Source: Oribacterium sp. UBA4274 (GTDB lineage: Bacteria > Bacillota > Clostridia > Lachnospirales > Lachnospiraceae). Taken from it: 61,827 nucleotides of DNA. Shown here in pieces: positions 35,430 to 43,765 of this stretch (position 1 is its first letter; each line of letters starts with the position of its first letter). The DNA lies in assembly GCA_002396005.1 (NCBI GenBank), contig DGVW01000107.1:1-61827 (forward strand), read 5' to 3'. Under the pieces are notes generated by a model, which saw only the letters and a list, made by a program, of their open reading frames with translations, made no database searches and was not told the origin of the DNA. Position numbers and translations under genes: made by a program.

Positions 35430-36602
35430 ATGGCAGATGTATCAAAGGAATCATTGAAGCTTCACTATGATTTGAGAGGAAAGATTGAAATCAAGTCTCG
35501 TGCAAAGGTTGACAGTTCAGAGGCTTTGGCTCTGGCATACACACCTGGAGTTGCCGAGGCCTGCAAGGAGATCCAGAAGGATCCTGAGAAGGGCTGGGAG
35601 CTTACAAGACGTTGGAACACAGTTGCAGTTGTGACTGATGGAACCGCTATACTTGGACTCGGTGATATAGGACCTGAAGCCGGAATGCCTGTTATGGAAG
35701 GCAAGTGTGTGCTTTTCAAGGAGTTTGGTGATGTTGATGCTGTGCCTCTCTGCATAAGATCCAAGGACGTAGATACTATCGTTGATACAATATCACTCCT
35801 GGCAGGTTCCTTCGGTGGTATCAATCTTGAGGACATCGCTGCACCAAGATGCTTTGAAATCGAAAAAAAGCTTAAGGAGAAGTGCGATATCCTTGTTTTC
35901 CATGATGACCAGCATGGTACTGCGGTTGTAGTTGCGGCAGCTCTTATTAACGCTATCAAGGTTACAGGCAAGAAGATGGGAGAGGTCAAGATAGTCATCA
36001 ACGGTGCAGGTGCAGCCGGATGTGCTATAGGTAAGCTTCTCGTAACTATGGGATTTGGTAATGTCGTTCTCTGTGACATCAACGGTATCATCTGCGAGGG
36101 TGATGAAGGACTCAACTTTGGACAGGAGGAGATGTCTCATATCACGAACAGGAATCATGAACATGGTAAGCTTGCAGATGCCATGAAGGGTGCGGACATT
36201 TTCATCGGAGTTTCCCGCGCAGGACTTGTTTCCAAGGAGATGGTGGCAAGTATGAACAACGGTATCGTTTTCGCCATGGCAAATCCTGTTCCGGAGATCA
36301 TGCCGGAGGACAGTAAGGCAGCAGGTGCAGCTGTCGTTGGTTCAGGCAGATCCGACTTCCCTAACCAGATCAACAATGTGCTTGTATTCCCGGGAATCTT
36401 TAGAGGTGCTCTTGATGTAAGAGCCACAGACATCAATGATGCCATGAAGGAGGCAGCCGCTTATGCTATCGCAGGACTTGTTTCCGATGATGAGCTGACA
36501 CCGGAATATGTTATCCCTAAGGCTTTTGACCCGAGGGTTAAGGATGCTGTTGCCAAGGCAACTGCTGAGGCTGCAAGACGTACAGGTGTTGCAAGGATCT
36601 GA
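35430..36602 (+). CDS. NAD(P)-dependent malic enzyme
   Basis: 390 aa, short bacterial malic enzyme: malate to pyruvate and CO2 with NAD(P). Tyr/Lys region LAYTPGVAEACKEI, metal site FEDIAAPRCFEIE-like (NLEDIAAPRCFEIE) and VFHDDQHGTA, dinucleotide fold INGAGAAGCAIGKLL, and GRSDFPNQINNV. Cofactor preference cannot be read with confidence. A small hairpin GCGGCA-ggaa-TGCCGC (35381) and AGAGGAGAGG precede the ATG. It stands 178 nt after fumC. Confidence 0.95.
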   Translation: MADVSKESLKLHYDLRGKIEIKSRAKVDSSEALALAYTPGVAEACKEIQKDPEKGWELTRRWNTVAVVTDGTAILGLGDIGPEAGMPVMEGKCVLFKEFGDVDAVPLCIRSKDVDTIVDTISLLAGSFGGINLEDIAAPRCFEIEKKLKEKCDILVFHDDQHGTAVVVAAALINAIKVTGKKMGEVKIVINGAGAAGCAIGKLLVTMGFGNVVLCDINGIICEGDEGLNFGQEEMSHITNRNHEHGKLADAMKGADIFIGVSRAGLVSKEMVASMNNGIVFAMANPVPEIMPEDSKAAGAAVVGSGRSDFPNQINNVLVFPGIFRGALDVRATDINDAMKEAAAYAIAGLVSDDELTPEYVIPKAFDPRVKDAVAKATAEAARRTGVARI

Positions 36603-36704
36603 TAGAAATATATGACGTGAGTATCAAAAGTATTTGCCACTCACGATTAGGGCTGACGCACACATTCGTGTGCTGTGAACATCATTATATTCAGTATGAT
36701 AAGA

Positions 36705-36744
36705 GCGCAGGTGTTGGAGGTTTTCTTCGGCACCTGCGTTTTTT
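36705..36744 (+). terminator. Terminator of the malic enzyme gene
   Basis: Stem CGCAGGTG / CACCTGCG followed by TTTTTT. Confidence 0.8.
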
Positions 36745-36792
36745 AGGATTTCCAAAGTTTTTTTATTGATTGAAAACTCATGAAAAATAGTA

Positions 36793-36842
36793 TTGACAGT
36801 AAATAAACATATGATAATATATTCATATGAATGATGATTCAT
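36793..36842 (+). promoter_or_regulatory. Promoter and palindromic operator of the ArsR/SmtB gene
   Basis: TTGACA (36793) and TAATAT (36815) at 16 nt. Overlapping palindromes follow: ATTCATATGAAT (36821-36832) and ATGAAT-gatg-ATTCAT (36827-36842). ATGAA/TTCAT half-sites are typical of ArsR/SmtB operators, so autorepression is likely. Confidence 0.6.
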
Positions 36843-36973
36843 TAATCGAGGATCATTGATCGTTATTCATTACATGAAAATATCAATATCAATGGCATTC
36901 ACAAAAACCTTTGGTGCGAGGATTTAAATTGTACTGTAGCTACGGATATATGTAGAAGAAATGGAGTTTATAA

Positions 36974-37306
36974 GTGTCAGAAAACTATGATGACAAAAAG
37001 ATAGATCACCTTGTTCGGAATGTTTCTGAGGACGAGCTGAGTGATCTTGCAGAGCTTTTCAAGATTTTTGGAGATTCCACTAGGATTAAGATACTGTATG
37101 ATCTGTTTGATGGTGAGAAAAATGTCTCTGAGATATGTGAGGATCTTGAGATGAATCAGTCAGCCATATCCCATCAGTTGAAGATTCTTAAGACCAGTAA
37201 GCTCATCAAGTCCAGAAGAGACGGCAAGGCCATGATATACAGTCTCGCTGATGACCACGTGAAGGTGATCATCGCTATGGGCAAGGAACATGTGGAAGAG
37301 GGATGA
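36974..37306 (+). CDS. ArsR/SmtB-family metal sensor with alpha5 site
   Basis: 110 aa from a GTG start (TGGAG 7 nt upstream). Winged helix: DSTRIKILYDLF, recognition helix NQSAISHQLKILKTSKLIKS, wing RRDGKAMIYSL. The C-terminal helix has Asp93-x-His95 and His106-x2-Glu109, spaced exactly as the zinc/cobalt alpha5 site of SmtB and CzrA (family knowledge). No CadC-type Cys site is present. It presumably represses itself, the HMA gene and the P-type ATPase until zinc or a similar metal binds. Confidence 0.9.
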   Translation: MSENYDDKKIDHLVRNVSEDELSDLAELFKIFGDSTRIKILYDLFDGEKNVSEICEDLEMNQSAISHQLKILKTSKLIKSRRDGKAMIYSLADDHVKVIIAMGKEHVEEG

Positions 37307-37405
37307 TTGCAACAGCATCTCTGATTGATTTAAACTTGTTATATTAAGATGATGTGGCTGTGTCATGAAACTACATCATATATCAATGATAAAAGGAGCA
37401 AGATT

Positions 37406-37621
37406 ATGAAGAAGAAATTTAAGTGCGAGATCGATTGTGCCAACTGTGCAGCCAAGGTTGAGGAGGCTGTAAAGAAGATTGAGGGTGTAAATGATGCAAA
37501 GGTTAACTTCGTTATGCAGAAGTTCACTCTTGATGCTGATGACGAGAAATTTGATGACATTTTGAAACTTGCTATCGAGACAGGTAAGAAAATCGAGCCT
37601 GATTTTTCAGTAGAGATTTAA
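37406..37621 (+). CDS. Free-standing HMA-domain metallochaperone
   Basis: 71 aa, a single heavy-metal-associated domain: metal loop DCANCAAK with Cys11 and Cys14, then KIEGVNDAKVNF and the second half of the ferredoxin-like fold. The Asp before the first Cys resembles the N-terminal domains of Zn/Cd ATPases (ZntA-like) more than CopZ. AAGGAG lies 7 nt before the chosen ATG; a longer in-frame start at 37349 is unlikely. The ATPase downstream lacks an HMA domain, so this peptide may act as its detached domain. Confidence 0.9.
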   Translation: MKKKFKCEIDCANCAAKVEEAVKKIEGVNDAKVNFVMQKFTLDADDEKFDDILKLAIETGKKIEPDFSVEI

Positions 37622-38046
37622 ACTCCGCAGAAGGTTAACCGCAGCAGAGTTTTAATGATTTTTTACCGGATACGACACAGGGTTATGGATATTTATCTGA
37701 TCAGTGAAAAAATCACTATGTAAAGCCGGAAACAGGTTTCATTTTGTAGAGATCAAACATTTTATTTATGTGGTTTATAGCTGATAATTCTTATCGTACT
37801 AATACTTATGATAGTATGATTTCACTGGTTTCAGCGGTAAGAGAAGTCTTTTTATAGAGAACAAACAGAGCATGTAATGCATTGAGATTACTTGCTCTGT
37901 TACATTAAAGGCTTTCATATTTAAGCAGTTTTCTAAGCTGCCCCAAAATTCTAAGAGGGTAATATTTCCACGCTTTTTACACATACATATTTCTTTATAT
38001 TTCCGCCGGGGAATTTCCCGCCGGAAGTACAAAACAGAGGAAAATT
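37622..38046. other. 425-nt leader between the HMA gene and the P-type ATPase gene
   Basis: No gene seen. Two hairpins: AACAGAGCA / TGCTCTGTT extended by GTAAT / ATTAC (37864-37901), and TTCCG-CGGG type (38001-38026) just upstream of the ATPase start. Neither has a T run. I could not match the segment to a known riboswitch. Confidence 0.5.
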
Positions 38047-39960
38047 ATGGATAAAAAACTCAAGAAAGAACTGAAAGTAATCGTATTAAGTGTAGTTTTG
38101 TTTATAGCGATGCTTATTGTAGACAGAACAGGGCTGTGTCCCTTGGTTTTTGATAACAGACTGCTGAGCTTTCTGTTTTATCTGGTGCCATACTTTCTGA
38201 GCGGCAGGTCTGTGGTGAGAAAGGCATTTTTGGGCATCAAAAACCGGCAGCCGATGGATGAGTCACTTCTCATGACGGTCGCAACCATCGGAGCATTTGC
38301 AACAGGGGAAAGCTCCGAGGCCGTAGCCGTTATGGTGTTCTACCAGGTTGGTGAGTGGTTCCAGAAGTACGCGGTTGGCAAGTCTAGAAAGAACATAACA
38401 AATCTCATGGATATCGTTCCTGAGGAGGCCAATGTAGAGCGCGAGGATGGTACAGTGGAAACGGTGGATCCTGACGACGTGGAAATCGGAGACATCCTCA
38501 TCATAAAGGCAGGAGACAGGATACCGATAGATGGAGAGGTGATTCAGGGTGAGTCTATGATCAATACTTCTGCTCTCACCGGCGAATCGGTTCCGCGCGC
38601 TGTGAGACCGGGAGATCAGATCATCTCAGGCTGCATCAATGGTGAAGGGCTTCTCAAGATCAGAGCCACAAAGGCATTTGAGGATTCCACAGTGTCTAAG
38701 ATACTTGAACTTGTAGAGACTGCGTCAGAGAAGAAATCCAAGACAGAGAACTTCATCACAAGATTTGCGAGAGTCTATACACCTATCGTTGTTTACGCGG
38801 CTATAGCGCTGGCAGTTATTCCTTCCATGATAACCCGTGATCCGGCTACCTGGTTCTACAGAGCTTGTACCTTCCTGGTTGTATCGTGCCCATGCGCTCT
38901 GGTCATCTCGATTCCACTCGCATTTTTTGGGGGTATAGGCGCGGCAAGCACCATAGGTGTTTTGATAAAGGGCTCCAACTATCTGGAGCTTCTTGCAAGG
39001 CTTGATACTGTGGTTTCAGATAAGACAGGAACACTTACGGAAGGTAATTTTGTGGTTTCAGAGGTTGAGGCTGCTGAAGGAGTTGACAGAAGTGAACTTC
39101 TGAGGCTCGCAGCCCTTGCAGAGGGTATGAGCACACATCCAATCGCAGTTTCCATCAGGGAAGAACTGAGCCGCGAGTTCCCGGAGCAGCAGTTAAACAT
39201 GAGTTGCGTTACGAATGTTGAGAATGTCAGCGGCCAGGGCATCATCGCTGTCATTGAAGGAAAGAAAGTTTATGTAGGCAGCGAGAAGCTCATGGAGGCG
39301 CACAACATCACATATAAGAGAGCGACAGATGATGCGGCAACTATAGCATATGTGGCGGTGGAAGCCGGATTCCTGGGCGCAATCCTCATCAGGGATCAGA
39401 TCAAGGAAGGTGCCCGTGAGGCCATCTCCGATATGAAGAGAGAGGGAGTCAGGAATGTTGTTATGCTCACCGGTGACAGAAGGACGGTAGGTGAGGCAGT
39501 TGGCAGAGAACTGGGTGTTGATAATGTCTATACAGACCTCCTTCCGCAGGACAAGGTTTCAAAGGTTGAAGAGCTCATAGAGGAGCTTGATACAAGAGGA
39601 CATAAGGAGGGTACGGCTGAACTTGCATTCATAGGAGATGGAATCAATGATGCACCTGTACTTGCGAGAGCAGATGTTGGTATCGCCATGGGGTCTATCG
39701 GTTCAGATGCGGCCATTGAAGCAGCAGATGTAGTCATCATGGATGACGACCTCCGGAAGATTGCCTCAACTATCCGCATCGCCAGAAAAACCGTAGGAGT
39801 ATCAAGCCAGAATATAGCATTTGCACTGATAGTAAAAGTTGTTGTACTCATCCTCGGAGCCCTCGGCATCGCCAACATGTGGGCAGCGGTTTTCGGTGAC
39901 GTAGGAGTCTCTGTGATATGTATACTCAATGCTATGAGACTACTAACTGTGAAAAAATGA
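38047..39960 (+). CDS. Zn/Cd-type P1B ATPase (CadA/ZntA-like) without HMA domain
   Basis: 637 aa heavy-metal exporting P-type ATPase. It starts directly with membrane helices; the usual N-terminal HMA domain is missing. Actuator loop TSALTGESVP, the ion-site motif SCPCALV (Cys281-Pro-Cys283), phosphorylation motif DKTGTLTEG (Asp325), nucleotide domain with STHPIA (the P1B His-Pro pair), hinge GDGINDAPVLARADVGIAMG, two final helices. CPC plus this layout fits Zn/Cd/Pb rather than Cu exporters. AGAGG precedes the ATG. Downstream of the ArsR and HMA genes. Confidence 0.93.
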   Translation: MDKKLKKELKVIVLSVVLFIAMLIVDRTGLCPLVFDNRLLSFLFYLVPYFLSGRSVVRKAFLGIKNRQPMDESLLMTVATIGAFATGESSEAVAVMVFYQVGEWFQKYAVGKSRKNITNLMDIVPEEANVEREDGTVETVDPDDVEIGDILIIKAGDRIPIDGEVIQGESMINTSALTGESVPRAVRPGDQIISGCINGEGLLKIRATKAFEDSTVSKILELVETASEKKSKTENFITRFARVYTPIVVYAAIALAVIPSMITRDPATWFYRACTFLVVSCPCALVISIPLAFFGGIGAASTIGVLIKGSNYLELLARLDTVVSDKTGTLTEGNFVVSEVEAAEGVDRSELLRLAALAEGMSTHPIAVSIREELSREFPEQQLNMSCVTNVENVSGQGIIAVIEGKKVYVGSEKLMEAHNITYKRATDDAATIAYVAVEAGFLGAILIRDQIKEGAREAISDMKREGVRNVVMLTGDRRTVGEAVGRELGVDNVYTDLLPQDKVSKVEELIEELDTRGHKEGTAELAFIGDGINDAPVLARADVGIAMGSIGSDAAIEAADVVIMDDDLRKIASTIRIARKTVGVSSQNIAFALIVKVVVLILGALGIANMWAAVFGDVGVSVICILNAMRLLTVKK

Positions 39961-39967
39961 TGACAGA

Positions 39968-40399
39968 CTAATGACTGTTCTGTTCGTAATTGTTGATCAC
40001 ATCAAGCTCCGGTGAAACGCCGTCATGGCACTTCAGGTAGTAGTCCTTGATCCTTGCAAAGGTCTCCGGGCTCAGTACGTGTTCGATGCGGCAGGCATCC
40101 TGTCCGGCAGTGTAGGCGCTGACTCCGAGATCTACGAGAACATTGGTAATGACGATATGTTTCTCATAGGTTCCTTTTGCAATCTTCATGCCCTCCTCAG
40201 TGAGAGTGATATAGCCGTTATCATCAACAGTGATCATGCCTTCTTCGCGGAGACGCTTCATAGCGACTGATACTGATGGTTTAGAGAAGCCAAGCATGTT
40301 TGCTATGTCTATAGAGCGAACCACCTTTTGATCCATTGAAAGCATAAGTATACTCTCGAGATAGTTTTCTGAGGATTCATGGGTCTCATAAGCTTTCAT
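39968..40399 (-). CDS. DtxR/MntR-family metal-dependent repressor
   Basis: 143 aa, short DtxR form without SH3 domain. N-terminal winged helix (SSENYLESILML, recognition helix FSKPSVSVAMKRLREEGMI), wing YITLTEEGMKIA, dimerisation and metal-binding helices with EKH near 80, DACRIEHVLSPETF and a C-terminal CHDG. It is divergent from feoA, with a palindrome between them, so it probably represses feo when iron (or manganese) is plentiful. AAAGGA precedes the ATG. Confidence 0.9.
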   Translation of the reverse strand: MKAYETHESSENYLESILMLSMDQKVVRSIDIANMLGFSKPSVSVAMKRLREEGMITVDDNGYITLTEEGMKIAKGTYEKHIVITNVLVDLGVSAYTAGQDACRIEHVLSPETFARIKDYYLKCHDGVSPELDVINNYEQNSH

Positions 40400-40458
40400 A
40401 ATTATTTCCTTTCAAATATAAAAAATCTATAAAGCATATAAAAATAAAATTAAGTCAT

Positions 40459-40512
40459 GACTAACTTTAGTTAGTCTTAACTATTGACTTCACGGTTAGT
40501 TAATGCTAATTT
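40459..40512 (+). promoter_or_regulatory. feo promoter with two DtxR-like operators
   Basis: Palindrome GACTAACT-TT-AGTTAGTC at 40459-40476. Promoter TTGACT (40484) and TAATTT (40507) with a 17-nt spacer; inside it TTAG-N6-CTAA (40496-40509), which is the core of the DtxR/IdeR consensus. Repression of feo and of the divergent regulator gene is the obvious reading. Confidence 0.7.
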
Positions 40513-40575
40513 TAACACGTAATTCAAATAAGTAAAGAGTCAGGGATGACGGATTATATTCTAAGGAGGATTTGT

Positions 40576-40794
40576 ATGTTACCTTTATCGATGGCCGGCG
40601 TAGGCGGTAAGCATATGATAAGCAGAGTTGCAGGCAAGGACGACATGAGACAACATCTTGCGGATCTCGGTTTTGTTCCTGGAGAGAGTGTTGAAGTTAT
40701 CTCTGATACCGGAGATGGCAATGTTATCGTCAATATAAAGGATACACGACTTGGTATCACAAGTCAGATGGCATCCAAAATTATGGTTGATTAA
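40576..40794 (+). CDS. feoA: FeoA domain protein, first copy
   Basis: 72 aa, SH3-like FeoA fold, cytosolic helper of the ferrous iron transporter FeoB. Pattern: PLSMAGVGGKHMISRVAG, RQHLADLGFVPGESVEVIS, NVIVNIKDTRLGI. AGGAGG lies 6 nt before the ATG at 40576; the longer reading from 40546 is not needed. A second FeoA follows after 16 nt. Confidence 0.93.
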   Translation: MLPLSMAGVGGKHMISRVAGKDDMRQHLADLGFVPGESVEVISDTGDGNVIVNIKDTRLGITSQMASKIMVD

Positions 40795-40810
40795 GGGAGG
40801 ATAGTTAGTT

Positions 40811-41032
40811 ATGAAGACACTTAGAGACATTCCTGTTGGACAGTCTTCTACAGTACTTAAGATTCATGGAGAGGGTGCTCTCAAGAGACGTATCATGGAT
40901 ATGGGTATCACAAAGGGCACAGATATCCTTGTTCGCAAGGTTGCACCTCTCGGTGATCCTATTGAGATCACAGTCAGAGGATACGAGCTTTCGATCCGTA
41001 AGGATGACGCGGATATCCTTGAGATGGCCTGA
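40811..41032 (+). CDS. feoA: FeoA domain protein, second copy
   Basis: 73 aa, a second and distinct FeoA: LRDIPVGQSSTVLKIHGEG, KRRIMDMGITKGTDILVRKVAPLGDPIEI, ELSIRKDDADIL. This one is the more canonical type. GGGAGG lies about 10 nt before the ATG. Two successive FeoA genes before feoB are common in Clostridia. Confidence 0.94.
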   Translation: MKTLRDIPVGQSSTVLKIHGEGALKRRIMDMGITKGTDILVRKVAPLGDPIEITVRGYELSIRKDDADILEMA

Positions 41033-41182
41033 GGTGAGGAATTCCATCCTTAGACATTGGCAAGAGGATGTTTAAACGGGTGGTCGGGCAGATATGAAAT
41101 ATATAACAGGGGTTTGAGCCAGTCGGCAGATTTACAGCTGACAGGATTTATATCTATGAGTTGGAAGGAGAGGCAAAAAAGT

Positions 41183-43348
41183 ATGGAAATCAAGGTTGCA
41201 TTAGCCGGTAACCCTAACTGTGGTAAAACCACATTGTTCAATGCTTTGACAGGCAGCAATCAGTATGTTGGTAACTGGCCTGGAGTAACTGTTGAGAAAA
41301 AGGAAGGTCGCTTAAAGGGAAACAAAGATGTTGTTATTCAGGATCTTCCGGGTATCTATTCACTTTCTCCATATACACTTGAGGAAGTTGTATCACGTAA
41401 TTATCTTGTGAAGGATAAGCCGGATGTTATCCTGAATATCATCGACGGAACCAATATCGAGAGAAACCTTTATCTCACAACTCAGCTTGTTGAGATCGGA
41501 CTTCCGATGGTTATCGCGGTAAACATGATGGATGTTGTCCGTAAGAACGGTGACAAGATCGACATCGAGAAGCTCGGCAAGGAACTGGGATGTAAGGTTG
41601 TAGAGATATCTGCACTGAGAAGCGAGGGTATCGATAAGGCATCACAGCTTTGCATAGAGGCAGCCAGGGAGGGCAGAAAGGCTTCACTTCCTGCAGTATT
41701 TGACGGTTCGGTTGAGCATGCCATCGCTCATATCGAGGAGCACCTTGAGGGTAAAGTTGACAAGACAAACCTTCGCTGGTTTGCGGTAAAGGTTTTTGAG
41801 AGAGATTCAGTTGCCCTCGAGCAGCTTACCCTTGATAAGACAACTCAGGATGATATCGAGGCTCACATCGTTGATTGTGAGAATGAACTTGATGATGATG
41901 CTGAGTCAATCATCACAAATCAGAGATATAACTATATCAAGGGACTCTGTGACAAGTTTGTATCCAAGAAGAGAAAAGCCGGTGAGCTCTCAGTTTCAGA
42001 CAAGATCGATCAGATCGTCACAAACCGTATCCTCGCACTTCCTATCTTTGTAGCTGTTATGTTCCTTGTTTACTACGTTTCAGTAACAACCCTCGGAACT
42101 ATCGTTACAGACTGGACAAACGATGTCTTTGTAGGAGAGTGGTGCCAGCCATTCTTCGAGAATCTCCTTACCAATGCAGGAGCTTCAGACTGGCTCATAT
42201 CACTCGTAGTTGACGGTATCGTTGGTGGTATCGGTACTCCTATCGGATTTGCTCCACAGATGGCTATAGTATTCCTCTTCCTTTCTATCCTCGAGGATTG
42301 CGGATACATGGCGCGTGTAGCATTCATCATGGACAGACTTTTCAGAAGATTCGGCCTCTCAGGTAAGTCCTTCATTCCGTTCCTCATCTCATCAGGCTGC
42401 GGTGTTCCGGGAATCATGGCTACACGTACCATCGAGGAGGAGAAGGACCGTCGTATGACTATGATCACCACAACATCGATTCCATGTGGTGCCAAGCTCC
42501 CTGTAATCGCCATGATCGCAGGTTACCTCATGGGTGGTACATGGTGGTTTGCACCTGTAATGTACTTTGCCGGTATCGCGATGGTTATCATCATGTGCAT
42601 CATCATGAAGAAGACAACCATGTTTGCCGGAGATCCTGCACCTTTCGTAATGGAGCTCCCTGCTTACCATGTTCCTTCTATCAAGAATGTGCTTCTTCAT
42701 GTTTGGGAGAGAGTATGGGCATTCCTGAAGAAAGCCGGAACTATCCTCTTCCTCTGCTGTGCAGTTATGTGGTTCCTCGGTGCGTTTGGTATCGTTGACG
42801 GAACATTCACACTGGTTGAGAATGTTGAGAACTCATTCCTTGCGTCAATCGGTAATGTCTTTGCATGGATGTTTGTACCGGTAGGTTTCGGAAGCTGGCA
42901 GGCAGTTGCTGCTTCAATTTCAGGTTTCGTTGCCAAGGAGCAGCTGGTATCTACACTTTCTGTAGTATCAAGCCTCGGTGAAGCACTTGAAGAGTATGAT
43001 GTTTCTATGAATGAAGCATTCAGAGCATTCTTCCCTACAGGAATAGCAGCAGTATCATTCCTTCTTTTCAATATGTTCGATTCACCTTGCCTCGCTGCTA
43101 TCTCAGCTATGGCCAAGGAAATGAACAACAGGAAGTGGTTCTGGTTCGCCATTGCATTCCAGAATATCAATGCTTACCTTATCTGCCTCATCATCTATCA
43201 GCTTGTTGGACTTGCTGTTGGACAGGTAGCATTCAGCGTATTTACAATCATTGCAGTTGTAGTACTTGCCGGATATCTGTATCTCCTTTTCAGACCGGAT
43301 CCAAATGCCAGAAAATCTGCAGTTGGTGCAGTTGCAGCAAAGGGATAA
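41183..43348 (+). CDS. feoB: Ferrous iron transport protein B
   Basis: 721 aa. N-terminal G domain with G1 GNPNCGKTT (9-17), the GVTVEKKEG switch, G3 DLPGIYSL, G4 NMMD; helical GDI-like domain; then two Gate segments with about nine membrane helices (GCGVPGIMATRTIE and CGAKLPV are the conserved Cys-containing gate motifs). It imports Fe(II) across the cytoplasmic membrane. The ATG at 41183 (GAGAGG upstream) gives the typical MEIKVALAGNPN start; the in-frame upstream extension to 41057 is unlikely to be coding. Followed by a terminator. Confidence 0.96.
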   Translation: MEIKVALAGNPNCGKTTLFNALTGSNQYVGNWPGVTVEKKEGRLKGNKDVVIQDLPGIYSLSPYTLEEVVSRNYLVKDKPDVILNIIDGTNIERNLYLTTQLVEIGLPMVIAVNMMDVVRKNGDKIDIEKLGKELGCKVVEISALRSEGIDKASQLCIEAAREGRKASLPAVFDGSVEHAIAHIEEHLEGKVDKTNLRWFAVKVFERDSVALEQLTLDKTTQDDIEAHIVDCENELDDDAESIITNQRYNYIKGLCDKFVSKKRKAGELSVSDKIDQIVTNRILALPIFVAVMFLVYYVSVTTLGTIVTDWTNDVFVGEWCQPFFENLLTNAGASDWLISLVVDGIVGGIGTPIGFAPQMAIVFLFLSILEDCGYMARVAFIMDRLFRRFGLSGKSFIPFLISSGCGVPGIMATRTIEEEKDRRMTMITTTSIPCGAKLPVIAMIAGYLMGGTWWFAPVMYFAGIAMVIIMCIIMKKTTMFAGDPAPFVMELPAYHVPSIKNVLLHVWERVWAFLKKAGTILFLCCAVMWFLGAFGIVDGTFTLVENVENSFLASIGNVFAWMFVPVGFGSWQAVAASISGFVAKEQLVSTLSVVSSLGEALEEYDVSMNEAFRAFFPTGIAAVSFLLFNMFDSPCLAAISAMAKEMNNRKWFWFAIAFQNINAYLICLIIYQLVGLAVGQVAFSVFTIIAVVVLAGYLYLLFRPDPNARKSAVGAVAAKG

Positions 43349-43364
43349 TATAGTCATGTTTATG

Positions 43365-43393
43365 CAGACCGGAGTTGACTCCGGTCTGTTTTA
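43365..43393 (+). terminator. Terminator of feoB
   Basis: Perfect stem CAGACCGGAGT / ACTCCGGTCTG followed by TTTTA. Confidence 0.85.
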
Positions 43394-43428
43394 TAGTGAA
43401 ATACACGGTCTGTTTTATAGTGAAATAC
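43382..43428. repeat. 23-bp direct duplication at the feoB terminator / toxin repeat junction
   Basis: The segment beginning CGGTCTGTTTTATAGTGAAA occurs twice (43382-43404 and 43406-43428), separated by one base. The second copy runs straight into the toxin repeat, as expected of an insertion or slippage scar. Confidence 0.85.
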
Positions 43429-43466
43429 CTGTTGAAAAACAATAGAAAAAGAATTAATATAAGAAT

Positions 43467-43559
43467 ATAAAAGGAGCTTGCCGTAGACGGTTAGCCCTTA
43501 ACTATAAGTTACTTAGAAAAATAACCGTTCAGTTTACAGGCTGGGGCGGTTATTTTTTT
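43467..43559 (+). ncRNA. Candidate antitoxin RNA, copy A
   Basis: Promoter TTGAAA (43432) and TAATAT (43455) with a 17-nt spacer. The RNA of about 93 nt ends in a hairpin AATAACCG / CGGTTATT plus a run of seven T. It is antisense to the last codons and terminator of the toxin mRNA, an overlap of about 44 nt, as in type I systems such as txpA/RatA. Confidence 0.7.
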
Positions 43560-43633
43560 GTTATCTCATAAACGAGACCGATGATAGCGACAATCAAAAG
43601 TCCAAATTGGAACAAATCACTGTAAGAAACCAT
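43550..43633 (-). CDS. Holin-like type I toxin peptide, copy A (27 aa)
   Basis: 27 codons from ATG at 43633: short polar start (MVSYSDLF), one hydrophobic helix (GLLIVAIIGLVY) and a Lys-Lys end, the layout of putative holin-like (Hol_Tox/TxpA-type) toxins that insert in the membrane. AGGAGGG lies 4-5 nt upstream. In the leader, GGAGGG, CCCTCC and GGAGGG occur in series, so the binding site can be masked by the middle block or released when that block pairs upstream. The same peptide is encoded by copy C. Membrane toxicity is inferred. Confidence 0.8.
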   Translation of the reverse strand: MVSYSDLFQFGLLIVAIIGLVYEITKK

Positions 43634-43716
43634 GGGACCCTCCTTTCTGGAGGGATCAACAAAACCCTCCGTGATGAAGGGCCAACCGCCTACCGCAAGG
43701 GCAAGCGCCGGTGAGA

Positions 43717-43765
43717 ATTATAACATAAGAGCTGAAAATCTCCTATAGTCTAAAAAGTGACTATA
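43717..43765 (-). promoter_or_regulatory. Toxin promoter with inverted repeat, copy A
   Basis: On the minus strand ATGTTATAAT (43726-43717) is an extended -10; the -35 is poor. An inverted repeat TATAGTC-N8-GACTATA (43744-43765) covers the -35 area and is kept in copies C and D, suggesting a regulator site. The mRNA would start near 43710 with a leader of about 77 nt. Confidence 0.55.

Noticed and set aside
35465..36115. 216-codon open frame opposite the malic enzyme gene
   Set aside because: Antisense shadow; the plus-strand malic enzyme motifs are complete.
37799..38032. 77-codon minus-strand frame in the ATPase leader
   Set aside because: No ribosome binding site and no protein-like pattern; the region looks like an untranslated leader with hairpins.
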